From: CAIWHR01 sp963823215
GTDB lineage: Bacteria; Pseudomonadota; Gammaproteobacteria; Burkholderiales; Casimicrobiaceae
DNA length: 64,000 nucleotides
Assembly (NCBI GenBank): GCA_963823215.1
Contig: CAWGKT010000012.1
Span: 248,001-312,000, forward strand
Direction of reading: 5' to 3'
The notes under the pieces were generated by a model. That model worked only from the letters and a program-made list of their open reading frames with translations. It searched no databases and was not told where the DNA came from. A program made the translations under genes and the position numbers. Positions 1 to 8,014 of this stretch are shown here, in pieces. Position 1 is the stretch's first letter. Each line of letters begins with the position of its first letter.

Positions 1-536
1 CCGAGCATCAGCACGGCGACAAGGCCGACCCAGCCGCCCACCGCGTGCACGACGACGCTGCCGGCGAAGTCGTGAAACTCCTCACCGAACGCGCCCTTGA
101 GCCACGCCTGGATGCCATAGTGCTGGTTCCAGGCGATACCCTCGAAGAACGGATAGACGAAACCCACCAGCAGGAACGTCGCCGCGAGCTGCGGATTGAA
201 CCGCGCCCGCTCCGCGATGCCGCCGGAGACGATCGCGGGGATGGCGGCGGCGAAGGTAAGCAGGAAGAAGAACTTGACAAGCTCGAAGCCGCTCTTTTGC
301 GCGAGCGTCTCGGCGCCGGCGAAGAAGTTGACGCCGTAGGCGATCGAGTAGCCAATGAAGAAATACGCGATCGTGGAGACGGCGAAGTCGACGATGATCT
401 TCACCAGCGCGTTGACCTGGTTCTTCTTGCGCACGGTGCCGAGCTCGAGGAACGCGAATCCGGCATGCATCGCGAGCACCATGATCGCACCCAGCAGAAT
501 GAACAGGGTGTCGCTGCTTGTCTTCAGGGTTTCCAT
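1..536 (-). CDS. amt: Ammonium transporter, Amt family (3' end beyond window)
   Basis: Inner-membrane ammonium channel of the Amt/Mep/Rh family, visible for its first 178 residues; the C-terminus lies outside the window. The minus-strand ATG at 536 starts METLKTSSDT, followed by hydrophobic segments typical of Amt: LFILLGAIMVLAMHAGFAFL, a helix with IAYFFIGYSIAYG, then FFFLLTFAAAIPAIVSGGIAER and LVGFVYPFFEGIAWN. The stretch HDFAGSVVVHAVGGWVGL is the conserved Amt signature region just before the cut. The N-terminus looks complete, with the short start seen in Amt proteins lacking a cleaved signal. Such genes are often paired with glnK, which is not visible here. The family assignment is firm; the physiological role (uptake versus sensing) is inference. 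Confidence 0.93.
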   Translation of the reverse strand, partial: METLKTSSDTLFILLGAIMVLAMHAGFAFLELGTVRKKNQVNALVKIIVDFAVSTIAYFFIGYSIAYGVNFFAGAETLAQKSGFELVKFFFLLTFAAAIPAIVSGGIAERARFNPQLAATFLLVGFVYPFFEGIAWNQHYGIQAWLKGAFGEEFHDFAGSVVVHAVGGWVGLVAVLML

Positions 537-619
537 GAGGTCTCGCTGGATTGCGCGCCGGGTCCGGCGCGGGTTGGGGAGTTCGCCGTCATGGCGCTTC
601 GACGCCGCAAGTCCTGCGG

Positions 620-2356
620 CTAGCCCGGCGGCCTGGCCGGCGCCTGGTGCCAGTTGGCCTTGGGCACGACCTTCGGGTCGGCCGGATCGCCGAGATAGTG
701 TGGCGACATGATCTGCACGCCGTATTCGTTGAACACGTCCTGCACGTTGGCATGCAGCACGGAGAGCACTTCGGCGCGCGGGCGCGGCTCGCCCGGCACA
801 GCCTGGCAGACAAGTCGGTACTCGACGTAGAAATCGGAGAGCGCCGTCTGGAACACGTGCGGCGCCGGAACCGACAGCACGCCCGGTGTGCGCCCCGCAG
901 CCTCGATCAGCATCGCATGAACCTGCCGCCACGGTGCGTCATAGCCGATGGTCACCGTCGTGTCGAGCACGAAGCCGGCCCCCTTGACCGCGCGCGAGTA
1001 GTTCTTGGACACCATGGACAGCGCGAACGTATTGGGCACCGTGAGCTCCTCGCCGAGCCCGGTGCGAATGCGCGTCGTGAACATCCCCATCTCGACGATC
1101 GTCCCCTCGTGCTCGCCGATCTGCACGTACTCTCCCATCCGGAACGTGCGCGTGTACATCAGGATCAGGCCGCTCGCCGCCTGACCGACGATGCCCGACG
1201 CGCCGATCGAGAGCATCAGCCCGAGCAGCACCGAGACGCCCTTGAAAGCCTCGGTACCGGAGCCCGGGAAGTATGGATACGCCAACGCCACCGCGAACAC
1301 CCAGACCCCGAACGTCGTCAATCTGCGCGTCGGCCGCGCCGAGTCGGCTTCGAGCCAGCTGACATCGATCCGGCGCGACTGGATGCCGTCGAAGAAATTC
1401 TTCAGCAGGCCGTTGACGAAGCGCGCGAGGAGGAAGATCAACACGACGATCAGGAGCTCCGGCACCGACCGCGCGATCGCCTCGAGCAAATCGAGAATCG
1501 TCGCGACGAGGAACGCGTTCAGCTGCTCGCCCCACGGGCGCGTGAACGGGAAGCGGCCGAGCACGAATCCGACCCACTCGTACGTCAGCAGCAGGACAAT
1601 GGCCCAGAAGCCGATTCGCAGCAGCTGCCGGACAAACCGGATCGCTCGGCTGCGGTTCACGAGCTCGGTGTCACCGAACTTGAACTTGCCCGCCGCCGAA
1701 TCGGTCAGTTTCAGCATGCGACGGGTGATCGCGTGGCCGAGAAATCGCATCGCGGTCAGCAGCAGCAGATAGATGATCGTGGCGCCGCCCGCCCAGATGG
1801 CAGCGCGGAGCAACAGCTGGCCATCGCGCGCTTCGCGGGTCTCGGCGATCGCGAGCTTCAGCTTCTCGACGGTCGATTCGGTGACTGAATCAAGCGTCTC
1901 GCCGGTGAGCGGCTCCGGGTCGTCTCCAGCGACGACAAAGGCAAGTCCGCCGTCGATCTTGATGGCGTTGCCAAGATCGATCCTTTCGACGGCGATCCGG
2001 CCCTCGCCTCCGCGCTCGAGCAGCGCGAGAACCCGTTCCCGCCCGGCCGCCGCGCGTTCCTGCGGGGGGACTCCCAGGACGGTCGCGCGAAAGGTGATCA
2101 CCGGGCGATTGAAGACAACCAGCGTGCCCGCAGGCCGCCGATCGCGCGCGGGACGCGCCGCAGGCGCTAAGTCTGCGGCCGGGCTGTCGCCGGCCACGGC
2201 GGCGCGCGGCGCGGCGTCCTCTCCGGCATGCGCGGCACCGCCGAAAAGGGCGACGCCGACAAACAGCATGACGAGCCAAATCCGCGCGAACAACGAGAGC
2301 AGGCTCCAGTGCCGGTCAACGAGTGCCGCGAACTCCGATTTCGTGGCGGCGATCAT
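620..2356 (-). CDS. Mechanosensitive ion channel protein, MscS family
   Basis: Large MscS-type channel of the inner membrane that opens on membrane tension to release solutes during hypo-osmotic shock. The ATG at 2356 (MIAATKSEFA) is chosen because a hydrophobic leader ending near GGAAHA follows; longer readings add only arginine-rich sequence. After a periplasmic region of about 150 residues come several membrane spans (for example IWAGGATIIYLLLL, FWAIVLLLTYEWVGFVL, VPELLIVVLIFLLARF). The MscS core follows: a Gly/Ala-rich pore helix (LGLMLSIGASGIVGQAASGL), the beta domain motif MGEYVQIGEHEGTIVEMG and VPNT, then the alpha/beta cytoplasmic domain. At 578 residues it is longer than E. coli MscS (286), like YbdG/MscM-class paralogues. 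It lies 83 nt upstream of the Amt gene on the same strand and just downstream of a glutaredoxin gene. Confidence 0.93.
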   Translation of the reverse strand: MIAATKSEFAALVDRHWSLLSLFARIWLVMLFVGVALFGGAAHAGEDAAPRAAVAGDSPAADLAPAARPARDRRPAGTLVVFNRPVITFRATVLGVPPQERAAAGRERVLALLERGGEGRIAVERIDLGNAIKIDGGLAFVVAGDDPEPLTGETLDSVTESTVEKLKLAIAETREARDGQLLLRAAIWAGGATIIYLLLLTAMRFLGHAITRRMLKLTDSAAGKFKFGDTELVNRSRAIRFVRQLLRIGFWAIVLLLTYEWVGFVLGRFPFTRPWGEQLNAFLVATILDLLEAIARSVPELLIVVLIFLLARFVNGLLKNFFDGIQSRRIDVSWLEADSARPTRRLTTFGVWVFAVALAYPYFPGSGTEAFKGVSVLLGLMLSIGASGIVGQAASGLILMYTRTFRMGEYVQIGEHEGTIVEMGMFTTRIRTGLGEELTVPNTFALSMVSKNYSRAVKGAGFVLDTTVTIGYDAPWRQVHAMLIEAAGRTPGVLSVPAPHVFQTALSDFYVEYRLVCQAVPGEPRPRAEVLSVLHANVQDVFNEYGVQIMSPHYLGDPADPKVVPKANWHQAPARPPG

Positions 2357-2435
2357 GAATGGACCACCGCGCGGCGGTACGGCTTCCACGCGCGCGCGCC
2401 CTGTAGTTGCGACCACCCGCGCGAGGTTCCTCGGA

Positions 2436-2753
2436 TCAGACCGGCTGCTTGGCGAGCAGCGGCTGCAGTTCACCCGACTGGTACATCTCCTTCAGGATGT
2501 CGCAGCCGCCGACGAATTCACCGTTCACGTAGAGCTGGGGAATCGTCGGCCACTTGGCGTAGTCCTTGATGCCCTGGCGAATTTCCGGGTCCTGGAGAAC
2601 ATCGACCGCCTGGTAGTCCGTGACGCCACAGCGCTTCATGATCTCCACCACGGTCGCCGAAAAGCCGCACTGCGGCATCTGGGGCGTTCCCTTCATGTAC
2701 AGCACCACGCGGTTGGAGGTGACCTGCTCGCGAATCTTGTCCTGGATGCCCAT
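2436..2753 (-). CDS. grxD: Monothiol glutaredoxin Grx4/GrxD family
   Basis: Class II monothiol glutaredoxin of 105 residues, expected to bind and transfer a [2Fe-2S] cluster with glutathione in the cytoplasm. The single-cysteine active site CGFS is at residues 29-32, preceded by the conserved MKGTP motif and followed by WPTIPQLYVNGEFVGGCDI, which carries the glutathione-binding TIPQLY segment. Length matches E. coli GrxD (115 residues). The ATG at 2753 starts MGIQDKIREQ, the usual family start. It is transcribed in the same direction as the downstream channel gene (79-nt gap) but there is no evident functional link. In many betaproteobacteria grxD follows prmC/hemK, which is absent here. Product name is secure. 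Confidence 0.96.
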   Translation of the reverse strand: MGIQDKIREQVTSNRVVLYMKGTPQMPQCGFSATVVEIMKRCGVTDYQAVDVLQDPEIRQGIKDYAKWPTIPQLYVNGEFVGGCDILKEMYQSGELQPLLAKQPV

Positions 2754-2866
2754 GGTATGCCTCCGTGAAAACGTCGAGGCGGCATTTTACCGCATCGCCT
2801 CCTGCGTTCCCGGCAGACTTGCAGAACGCCAACGCAACCCGCAAAAACCGGTTCGCACCGTTGCCG

Positions 2867-3832
2867 CTAAGGGCGGCGCGTGCCCGCGACGACCACGTAG
2901 TCCGGCCGGCCCGTCGCCAGCCAGGTAACGATGTTCCCTGCCGCCTTGCGCCTGAGCTCGCGCTCCGCCTCGACGGAAAAGAACGCCGCGTGCGGACTCA
3001 GGATCACGCGCGGGTGCCCGAGGAGCGTCGAGCTTGCCGGCACCGGCTCCACCGGCAGCACGTCGAGGCCCAGCCCCGCGATCGTCCCGGCGTCGAGCGC
3101 TTCGAGCGCAGCATCCACGTCGACCACTGCTCCCCGCGCCGTGTTGACCAGGAACAGGCCCGGCTTCGCGCCCGCGAGGACCTTCGCGTCAATCATGCCC
3201 CGGGTCTCGGCGGTGAGCGGCACGTGCAGCGAGACGACGTCGCTTTCGGCGAACACCCGGGCCAGGTCGCGGCGCTCGACATACGCGGGGAAGTCGCCGT
3301 CGATGATGTACGGATCGCAGGCGAGGACGCGCCTGAACACGTTGCGGCTGACGTGCGCCATCCGCTTGCCGATCCGGCCCAGGCCGACGATGCCGAGCGT
3401 CATGTCACCGACGCGCCGCAGCGGTCCCGACGACAGGTAATGCCATTTCCCCGCCTGGATGTCGCGATGGTAGGCAACGATGTTGCGCACGAGGGCGAGC
3501 GCCTGCGCGAGCGCATGCGTCGCGACCTCGCCGACACCGTAGTCCGGCGAATTGGCGACCCAGACACCATGCTTCGCGCAGGCGTCGGTGTCCACGGTGT
3601 CGAAACCGGCACCGATCCGGCTCACGATGCCGACGTTGGGCAGCGCCGCGACGACGCGCTCGGTGATCGGTGCGTATTGCAGCAGGATGCCGGCGCAGTC
3701 GTGCCCGGCCGTGATCACGTCCGCCTCGGACTTGCATTGCGCGGCGACGAGCTCGACGCCGGCCGCGGCGAAGAGGTCGCGCTCGAATCCGAGATCGGGA
3801 TAGTCGTGGTCAGCGAAAAGGACTTTGGGCAT
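2867..3832 (-). CDS. D-isomer-specific 2-hydroxyacid dehydrogenase
   Basis: NAD(P)-dependent oxidoreductase of the 2-hydroxyacid dehydrogenase family (321 residues), reducing a 2-keto acid or oxidising its D-hydroxy form. The Rossmann motif GIVGLGRIG is in the middle, with the catalytic Arg in VNTARGAVVD, the Glu in LDVLPVEP and the His in LSPHAAF. ATG at 3832 (MPKVLFADHD) is the natural family start. It is divergent from the MetE-core gene at 4019, sharing a 186-nt intergenic region. The substrate is not evident: C-terminal-binding-protein-like, phosphoglycerate and hydroxypyruvate enzymes share these motifs. The sequence ILLQYAPITERVVAALPNVGIVSRIGAGFDTVD resembles hydroxyacid dehydrogenases annotated as phosphoglycerate-like or CtBP-like, so only the family is called. 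Confidence 0.9.
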   Translation of the reverse strand: MPKVLFADHDYPDLGFERDLFAAAGVELVAAQCKSEADVITAGHDCAGILLQYAPITERVVAALPNVGIVSRIGAGFDTVDTDACAKHGVWVANSPDYGVGEVATHALAQALALVRNIVAYHRDIQAGKWHYLSSGPLRRVGDMTLGIVGLGRIGKRMAHVSRNVFRRVLACDPYIIDGDFPAYVERRDLARVFAESDVVSLHVPLTAETRGMIDAKVLAGAKPGLFLVNTARGAVVDVDAALEALDAGTIAGLGLDVLPVEPVPASSTLLGHPRVILSPHAAFFSVEAERELRRKAAGNIVTWLATGRPDYVVVAGTRRP

Positions 3833-3964
3833 GAAGCGTTCCGGGTCGATCGAGGCGGGCTGCCCGGCCGTCCGGCGGCAGGCGACGCGCAACGGTACGT
3901 GGCCCCGGGGGGATTGGTCAAGCGGCCTGACCGATTCCAGGAGGGAGCGGCCGCCGCCGGCGCC

Positions 3965-3970
3965 TATAAT
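3965..3970 (+). promoter_or_regulatory. Candidate -10 box upstream of MetE-core gene
   Basis: A perfect TATAAT lies 49 nt upstream of the start codon at 4019, in the divergent intergenic region. No convincing -35 element is seen 16-18 nt upstream, where the sequence is purine- and GC-rich, so this may need an activator or be fortuitous. Confidence 0.35.
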
Positions 3971-4018
3971 CCCCGATCTGCGCCCAGCGCCAGCCCATCC
4001 TTGCCCGGGGATTCCGCG

Positions 4019-5041
4019 ATGACCAAGCTCCTGCAAACGACGATCGCCGGCAGCCTGCCCAAGCCCGCGTGGCTGGCCGAGCCGAAAGCGCTCTGGGCCC
4101 CCTGGCGGCTCGAAGGCGACGCCCTGGCCGAGGGGATGCAGGATGCAGTCCGCCTGGTGCTCCGCGACCAGGAGGAGGCCGGCATCGACATCGTCACCGA
4201 CGGCGAGCAGACGCGCCGCCATTTCGTGACGACGTTCCTCGAGGGCCTCGACGGCGTGGACTTCGAGCACCGGAAGACCGTGCGCATCCGCAATCGCTAC
4301 GATGCCGACGTTCCCGTCGTCGTCGGCCCGGTGGCGCGCCGGCAGCCCGTGTTCGTCGACGCAGCGCGCTTTCTGCGCGGCGCGACCGACCGCAAGGTCA
4401 AGTTCACGCTGCCCGGCCCGATGACGATGGTCGACACGCTATTCGATGCGCACTACAGGAGCCGCGAAAAGCTCGCGTGGGCGTTCGCCGAAATCCTGAA
4501 CGACGAGGCGCGCGCGATCGAGGCCGTCGGCATCGACGTCGTCCAGTTCGACGAGCCCGCGTTCAACGTCTATTTCGACGAGGTCCGCGACTGGGGCGTC
4601 CAGACGCTGGAACGGGCCGCACAGGGTCTCGCGTGCGCGACCGCCGTCCACATCTGCTACGGCTACGGGATCAAGGCCAACATCGACTGGAAGAAGACGC
4701 TCGGCGCCGAGTGGCGGCAATATGAGCAGACCTTTCCGCTGCTGGCGCGCTCGGCGATCCGGCAGGTCTCGCTGGAGTGCGCGAACTCGCACGTGCCGAT
4801 CGAGCTCATCGGACTCCTCGCCGGCAAGGACGTGCTGGTCGGCGCGATCGACGTCGCGACCGAACAGATCGAGACGCCGGCAGACGTCGCCGCGACGATC
4901 CGCACGGCGTTGCGCCACGTCCCGGCCGAGCGTCTCTACCCATGCACCAACTGCGGCATGGTTCCGCTCCCGCGGGATGTGGCCCGGGGCAAGCTCCGGG
5001 CGCTGGCGGCCGGCGCCGCCATCGTGCGGGCCGAGGCCTGA
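4019..5041 (+). CDS. MetE C-terminal-domain (core) methyltransferase
   Basis: Stand-alone protein of 340 residues equivalent to the catalytic C-terminal half of cobalamin-independent methionine synthase. The zinc-binding pattern of MetE is visible: His and Cys in VHICYGYG, Glu in SLECANSH and Cys in the C-terminal PCTNCGM. Other conserved pieces are DIVTDGEQ near residue 60, LPGPMTMVDT and VQFDEPAFN. The N-terminal MetE half is absent, and no DUF1852 (MesX) partner, which accompanies some core-MetE enzymes, is visible next to it. It could methylate homocysteine using an alternative donor or act on another thiol; that is not decided by sequence. ATG at 4019 gives MTKLLQTTIAGSLPKP, matching the family's TTxxGSxP start. 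Confidence 0.85.
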   Translation: MTKLLQTTIAGSLPKPAWLAEPKALWAPWRLEGDALAEGMQDAVRLVLRDQEEAGIDIVTDGEQTRRHFVTTFLEGLDGVDFEHRKTVRIRNRYDADVPVVVGPVARRQPVFVDAARFLRGATDRKVKFTLPGPMTMVDTLFDAHYRSREKLAWAFAEILNDEARAIEAVGIDVVQFDEPAFNVYFDEVRDWGVQTLERAAQGLACATAVHICYGYGIKANIDWKKTLGAEWRQYEQTFPLLARSAIRQVSLECANSHVPIELIGLLAGKDVLVGAIDVATEQIETPADVAATIRTALRHVPAERLYPCTNCGMVPLPRDVARGKLRALAAGAAIVRAEA

Positions 5042-5308
5042 AGCGGACTCGCCTCCGGCCGTTCCAGGCCTCGGTCCAAGGCGTTCCGACCGCCAGCCCA
5101 CCCCACGGGACCCCTTCCGACCCCCCAAAAAAACCGCTGGCGCTCCCCGTGCGAGGCGTGTATCCTCCGCGAAGTGTTTTAGTTTCAAGGCAGTAAGTAC
5201 GCCCTGTACGACCGCTTCGCAGTCGTTCCACCGTCGTTCTTTCCTTGAGATCGAAACATTGGCCGGGATCCGTCCCGATTTCTATTTTGTTCGTGAGGAA
5301 TTACTGAA

Positions 5309-5512
5309 ATGGCAACAGGAACAGTGAAGTGGTTTAACGACGCCAAGGGTTTCGGATTCATTACCCCGGACGGCGGCGGTGAAGATCTGTTCGCGCACTT
5401 CTCGGCGATCAACATGCCGGGATTCAAGACGCTGAAGGAAGGCCAGAAGGTCTCGTTCGAAGTGACGACGGGCCCGAAGGGCAAGCAGGCGAGCAACATC
5501 CAGGCTGCCTGA
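5309..5512 (+). CDS. Cold-shock protein, CspA family
   Basis: Small single-domain nucleic-acid chaperone of 67 residues. Both RNA-binding motifs are present: RNP1 as KGFGFI (residues 14-19) and RNP2 as DLFAHF (residues 28-33). The protein starts MATGTVKWFNDAKGFGF, the standard CspA beginning. A GAGGA ribosome-binding site lies 9 nt before the ATG, and the 267-nt untranslated stretch after the preceding gene can accommodate the long 5' leader typical of temperature-responsive csp mRNAs. A Rho-independent terminator follows 32 nt after the stop. It directly abuts the attachment site of the integrated element, so in the pre-integration chromosome the csp gene was followed by tRNA-Phe. Confidence 0.97.
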   Translation: MATGTVKWFNDAKGFGFITPDGGGEDLFAHFSAINMPGFKTLKEGQKVSFEVTTGPKGKQASNIQAA

Positions 5513-5544
5513 TTCCCCGAACACGGGAAGCAACAGCCGAAAAA

Positions 5545-5575
5545 AAGCCGGGCGCAATGCCCGGCTTTTTCTTTC
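5545..5575 (+). terminator. Rho-independent terminator of csp
   Basis: Nine-base-pair perfect stem (AAGCCGGGC / GCCCGGCTT) with a 5-nt loop, preceded by an A-run and followed by TTTTCTTTCT. It ends exactly where the tRNA-Phe-derived repeat begins. Confidence 0.93.
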
Positions 5576-5620
5576 TGGTGGCCAAGGGCGGAATTGAACC
5601 ACCGACACAAGGATTTTCAG
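5576..5620 (-). repeat. att site: displaced 3' end of tRNA-Phe
   Basis: Identical over 45 nt to tRNA-Phe nucleotides 32-76 (first base of the anticodon loop through the 3' CCA). The sequence diverges immediately inside the element at 5621. It is the distal attachment site left by site-specific integration, not a functional tRNA, because the 5' half is missing. Confidence 0.93.
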
Positions 5621-5776
5621 GCCGCCCAGACAAACGAGATTTTATTCTCAATCAAGCTCTTGCAACACACGCCACGTTTCGAGAGCAGCGGTACGAAGGC
5701 CTGGAACATGTCCAACGAAGGCAGGAGGAGTTACGACGTAGCTACGGTACCAATCTTTTGACGCGCGGGAAGTCGC

Positions 5777-6118
5777 TCAGGCGAAGACGATCGACAGCCG
5801 ACCGTCTTTCCGCGACCGCGGCGTCGCTTTGACGACGATCTGTACGTCGCGTCCAAGCTTGACCAGACAGTCCATCAAGCGGCGCTCGGAAACACCGCGG
5901 AACCGACCGCTCAGCAGGTTGGAAAGCTTGGGCTGAGGCATCCCCAGCAACTGCGCGGCCTGGGTCTGGGTAAGACCTTTGCGTTTGATGATCTCGGCAA
6001 TCTTGCTCACGAGCTGGGCCTTGATCAGCATCTCGTCGGCGTCAGCAAATCCGAGATCGGCGTAGACGTTACCGGTGCCCATCTCCACTTCCACGCCCTT
6101 AACTTTGAGGTTGCTCAT
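5777..6118 (-). CDS. HigA-type antitoxin / XRE-family regulator
   Basis: DNA-binding antitoxin of 113 residues, expected to neutralise the partner toxin and repress the operon. The helix-turn-helix spans about residues 36-72, including KGLTQTQAAQLLGMPQPKLSNLLSGRFRG, close to the consensus of XRE-type HigA proteins in Gp49-type toxin pairs. ATG at 6118 (MSNLKVKGVEVE) overlaps the toxin stop at 6115 by 4 nt (ATGA), so the two genes are translationally coupled with the toxin first, the order typical of higBA. The DNA-binding part is intact even though the toxin frame is disturbed, which suggests an orphaned or still repressing antitoxin. A near-palindrome at 6495-6510 is a plausible operator. 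Confidence 0.87.
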   Translation of the reverse strand: MSNLKVKGVEVEMGTGNVYADLGFADADEMLIKAQLVSKIAEIIKRKGLTQTQAAQLLGMPQPKLSNLLSGRFRGVSERRLMDCLVKLGRDVQIVVKATPRSRKDGRLSIVFA

Positions 6119-6486
6119 CCTGGTAGCTCCTTCGCCATTTGCTCCGCCACTTTCAAACGCTCCCTGATCACTTCCATGTCCGCTTCGGAGTGGCGATTCC
6201 CCGCTTTGCCTTCTTCTGAAACACGTGCAATACAAACACCGCGGCAGAGAAGCGCACGGTATAGACCGCGCGGCAGGTTCCCTCGCCAGTCTTCGACTAC
6301 TTCGAGGACACCTGCAGATCCAAAGCCGTGTAGTGGCTTGGCCTTTTCGTGCTTCTTGCCCGTCTGCGCGACATATAGAGCGTACCCGAAGGCGTCGATC
6401 ACTTCCTCTGGCAACGCCAGCAGATCCCTCTTTGCGCTGCCGACCCATGCCAGCGGCTTCAACCCAGCAGGAGGCTTCGCCGCCAT
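6115..6486 (-). CDS. HigB/Gp49-like toxin with two compensating frameshifts
   Basis: Open frame of 123 residues related to RelE/HigB-type mRNA interferases of the phage Gp49 family. The N-terminal part (PLAWVGSAKRDLLALPEEV, then KPLHGFGSAGVLEVVEDWRG) and the C-terminal part (ADMEVIRERLKVAEQMAKE) fit the family. The central stretch from about 6280 to 6185 does not, but in another frame the same DNA reads RAVYTVRFSAAVFVLHVFQK and RGIATPK, the conserved core of the family. A shift near 6277-6280 and an opposite one near 6180-6188 therefore scramble about 33 core residues while keeping the frame open. The encoded protein is probably inactive, unless the shifts are sequencing errors. Family call is firm, activity is doubtful. 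Confidence 0.75.
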   Translation of the reverse strand: MAAKPPAGLKPLAWVGSAKRDLLALPEEVIDAFGYALYVAQTGKKHEKAKPLHGFGSAGVLEVVEDWRGNLPRGLYRALLCRGVCIARVSEEGKAGNRHSEADMEVIRERLKVAEQMAKELPG

Positions 6487-6491
6487 GGCAA

Positions 6492-6520
6492 ATTATACCT
6501 ATATAGATATGATGGCGCAA
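6492..6520 (-). promoter_or_regulatory. Promoter with palindromic operator for the toxin-antitoxin genes
   Basis: Reading the minus strand, TTGCGC (6520-6515) and TATAAT (6497-6492) are separated by 17 nt. The spacer and the edge of the -10 contain a 16-nt near-palindrome (6495-6510, ATACCTAT/ATAGATAT, 7 of 8 pairs), an obvious antitoxin operator candidate. Transcription would start at about 6485, practically on the toxin ATG at 6486, so the toxin message may be leaderless or start further inside. Confidence 0.65.
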
Positions 6521-6904
6521 TGACGTTGCCGTCTAGCAGGCCTTCAATGTGGCCGAGTGGTTGGGATAGCCGATCCCGGGCCGCTCGGTCCGCCTTCCCG
6601 AACGGCTGCTCAGGCGCGAGTGCGCCTGATCGCTGACCGTCGGCCGGAGTCGACTGCGGACTCAACGGCTGGATGCAACACACTTGACGCTATCGAAGCG
6701 GAAGGAGTGTTGCAGATGAAGCAGAGGCCGCGCATTTGCTACTCGGCAAGCCAGACGAAATTGTGGTGCGGCCGCGGGCCCGCACCCAAGGCGCTTGTTG
6801 GCCGCGCGCGATTGATGTAAAAGTAAGTCTCCTGCCTTCCAGCGTTGCGCAATGGAGTGGCGGCCATTCCCAAACATCCGGAATAGGGGCACACCTGCGT
6901 CCTG
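6521..6904. other. Intergenic stretch, no gene recognised
   Basis: Short open frames exist on both strands but none has a family match I recognise, a good ribosome-binding site, or conserved-looking composition. The stretch separates the toxin-antitoxin module from the outer-membrane/cyclase module of the island and probably carries the promoter of the gene at 6905. Confidence 0.5.
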
Positions 6905-8002
6905 ATGGGGATGCGAGACATGAACGTCGAACATTCCTCGAACCTCCCGACCGCATTCTCGGCAGCGCTCGCGGCTGGAGCCTCTCGGCGTTATCCGAGC
7001 GACCGGCAGTGCCCTCTCTTGCTAGTACGACGGCCTGCCCGCTGGCGCCTCGGGGGAGTCATCGTAGCCGCGCTGCTCAATCTGGCGACACCAACGGCAT
7101 CGACGGCGCAAGACACCGCAACCGGAACCGTAGTCGTGCCGGGTCCCGACCCTACTGGCATGGGCTCGGCCGCCCTGCCCGGCTCCTCGTGGTCGATCCT
7201 GGATCGCGTGCAAATCGACCTCGGCTACACGTACGACGATAACGTCACCCGGGGACGCGTCGCCGATGAGATCCTGGGGGACCAGCTGCTCGGGCTCAAC
7301 GTAAGCGCGGGCGGTACCTTGCGCATCAACGACAACACCCGGGCAGTCGTGACCGGCATGCTCAATGGCGAGAAGTTCAAGACCTACAACGGCTTGTCAA
7401 ACCTGTCCGGCGGTCTGCAGGCAGAACTCCAGTACCGCCAATACGCGGCTTTCGACGCGGTGACGTTCGGGGCCTTCGCGCGCGGCTGGCTGGACAACTA
7501 CGCGTCGCACCTGCGCGACGGCAGCCATCTTGCTCTCGGGGTCAACGCGCAGGGCGCAATGACCGACCGCATCGGCGTCTACGGTGAACTCGCGTGGAAC
7601 CGGCGCTACGCCCAGAGCGAGGTGTGGGACCTGAACTACTATTCCGCGCGCCTGAACCTCGACTATTCGCTGGGCCGCAGCGGCACGGTGTATCTCAACG
7701 GCGAATACCGGCGCGGCAACACAGTGTCCGACGGCCGCCCCAGACTCGTGAACGTGAGCCTGGCTCAAGTCTTCGTGCTGGACGACGCGTTCCCCGGCAA
7801 ACAACTCTACGCCTACCGCTACGACGCCCGTACGTGGGTCGGCATTGTCGGCTATAACCTGCCGCTGGGCCCGCGAACATCGATCGACATCTCGTGGCGA
7901 CGCGCGCAGGGGATGCCGACCGACCGGCCGGACTTCGACGTGCAGGGTTCGCTGCGCTACATCGACAATCAGTACTCCCTGCTTTTACTCACGGTCTTCT
8001 AG
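6905..8002 (+). CDS. Outer-membrane beta-barrel protein, function unknown
   Basis: Predicted exported barrel of 365 residues. A hydrophobic signal (WRLGGVIVAALLNLATPTASTAQ) ends near residue 69, unusually far in; the true start may be Met6 at 6920 or a later non-ATG codon. The mature part alternates polar and aromatic residues in strands such as VQIDLGYTYDDNVTRG, LNLDYSLGRSGTVYLNGEYRRG and SIDISWRRAQG, and ends in LLLLTVF with a C-terminal Phe, the BAM recognition signature. DxxDDNVxR-like motifs near the mature N-terminus are common in uncharacterised proteobacterial barrel proteins found beside FecR and CHASE2 genes. It is 12 nt upstream of the heme lipoprotein gene and very likely co-transcribed. 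No specific substrate can be named. Confidence 0.75.
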   Translation: MGMRDMNVEHSSNLPTAFSAALAAGASRRYPSDRQCPLLLVRRPARWRLGGVIVAALLNLATPTASTAQDTATGTVVVPGPDPTGMGSAALPGSSWSILDRVQIDLGYTYDDNVTRGRVADEILGDQLLGLNVSAGGTLRINDNTRAVVTGMLNGEKFKTYNGLSNLSGGLQAELQYRQYAAFDAVTFGAFARGWLDNYASHLRDGSHLALGVNAQGAMTDRIGVYGELAWNRRYAQSEVWDLNYYSARLNLDYSLGRSGTVYLNGEYRRGNTVSDGRPRLVNVSLAQVFVLDDAFPGKQLYAYRYDARTWVGIVGYNLPLGPRTSIDISWRRAQGMPTDRPDFDVQGSLRYIDNQYSLLLLTVF

Positions 8003-8014
8003 ACGGTTCAAACC

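Noticed and set aside
8..355. Open frames opposite or overlapping the ammonium transporter
   Set aside because: They are read in other frames of the Amt gene, rich in Ser/Arg/Pro, and have no domain; the conserved Amt protein explains the DNA.
551..1888. 445-codon plus-strand open frame
   Set aside because: Antisense to the MscS gene, rich in Arg/Asp/Glu/His as expected for shadow frames in GC-rich DNA; no family match.
6521..6904. Short plus- and minus-strand open frames in the island
   Set aside because: No ribosome-binding site, domain or conserved motif; competing frames on both strands look equally random.
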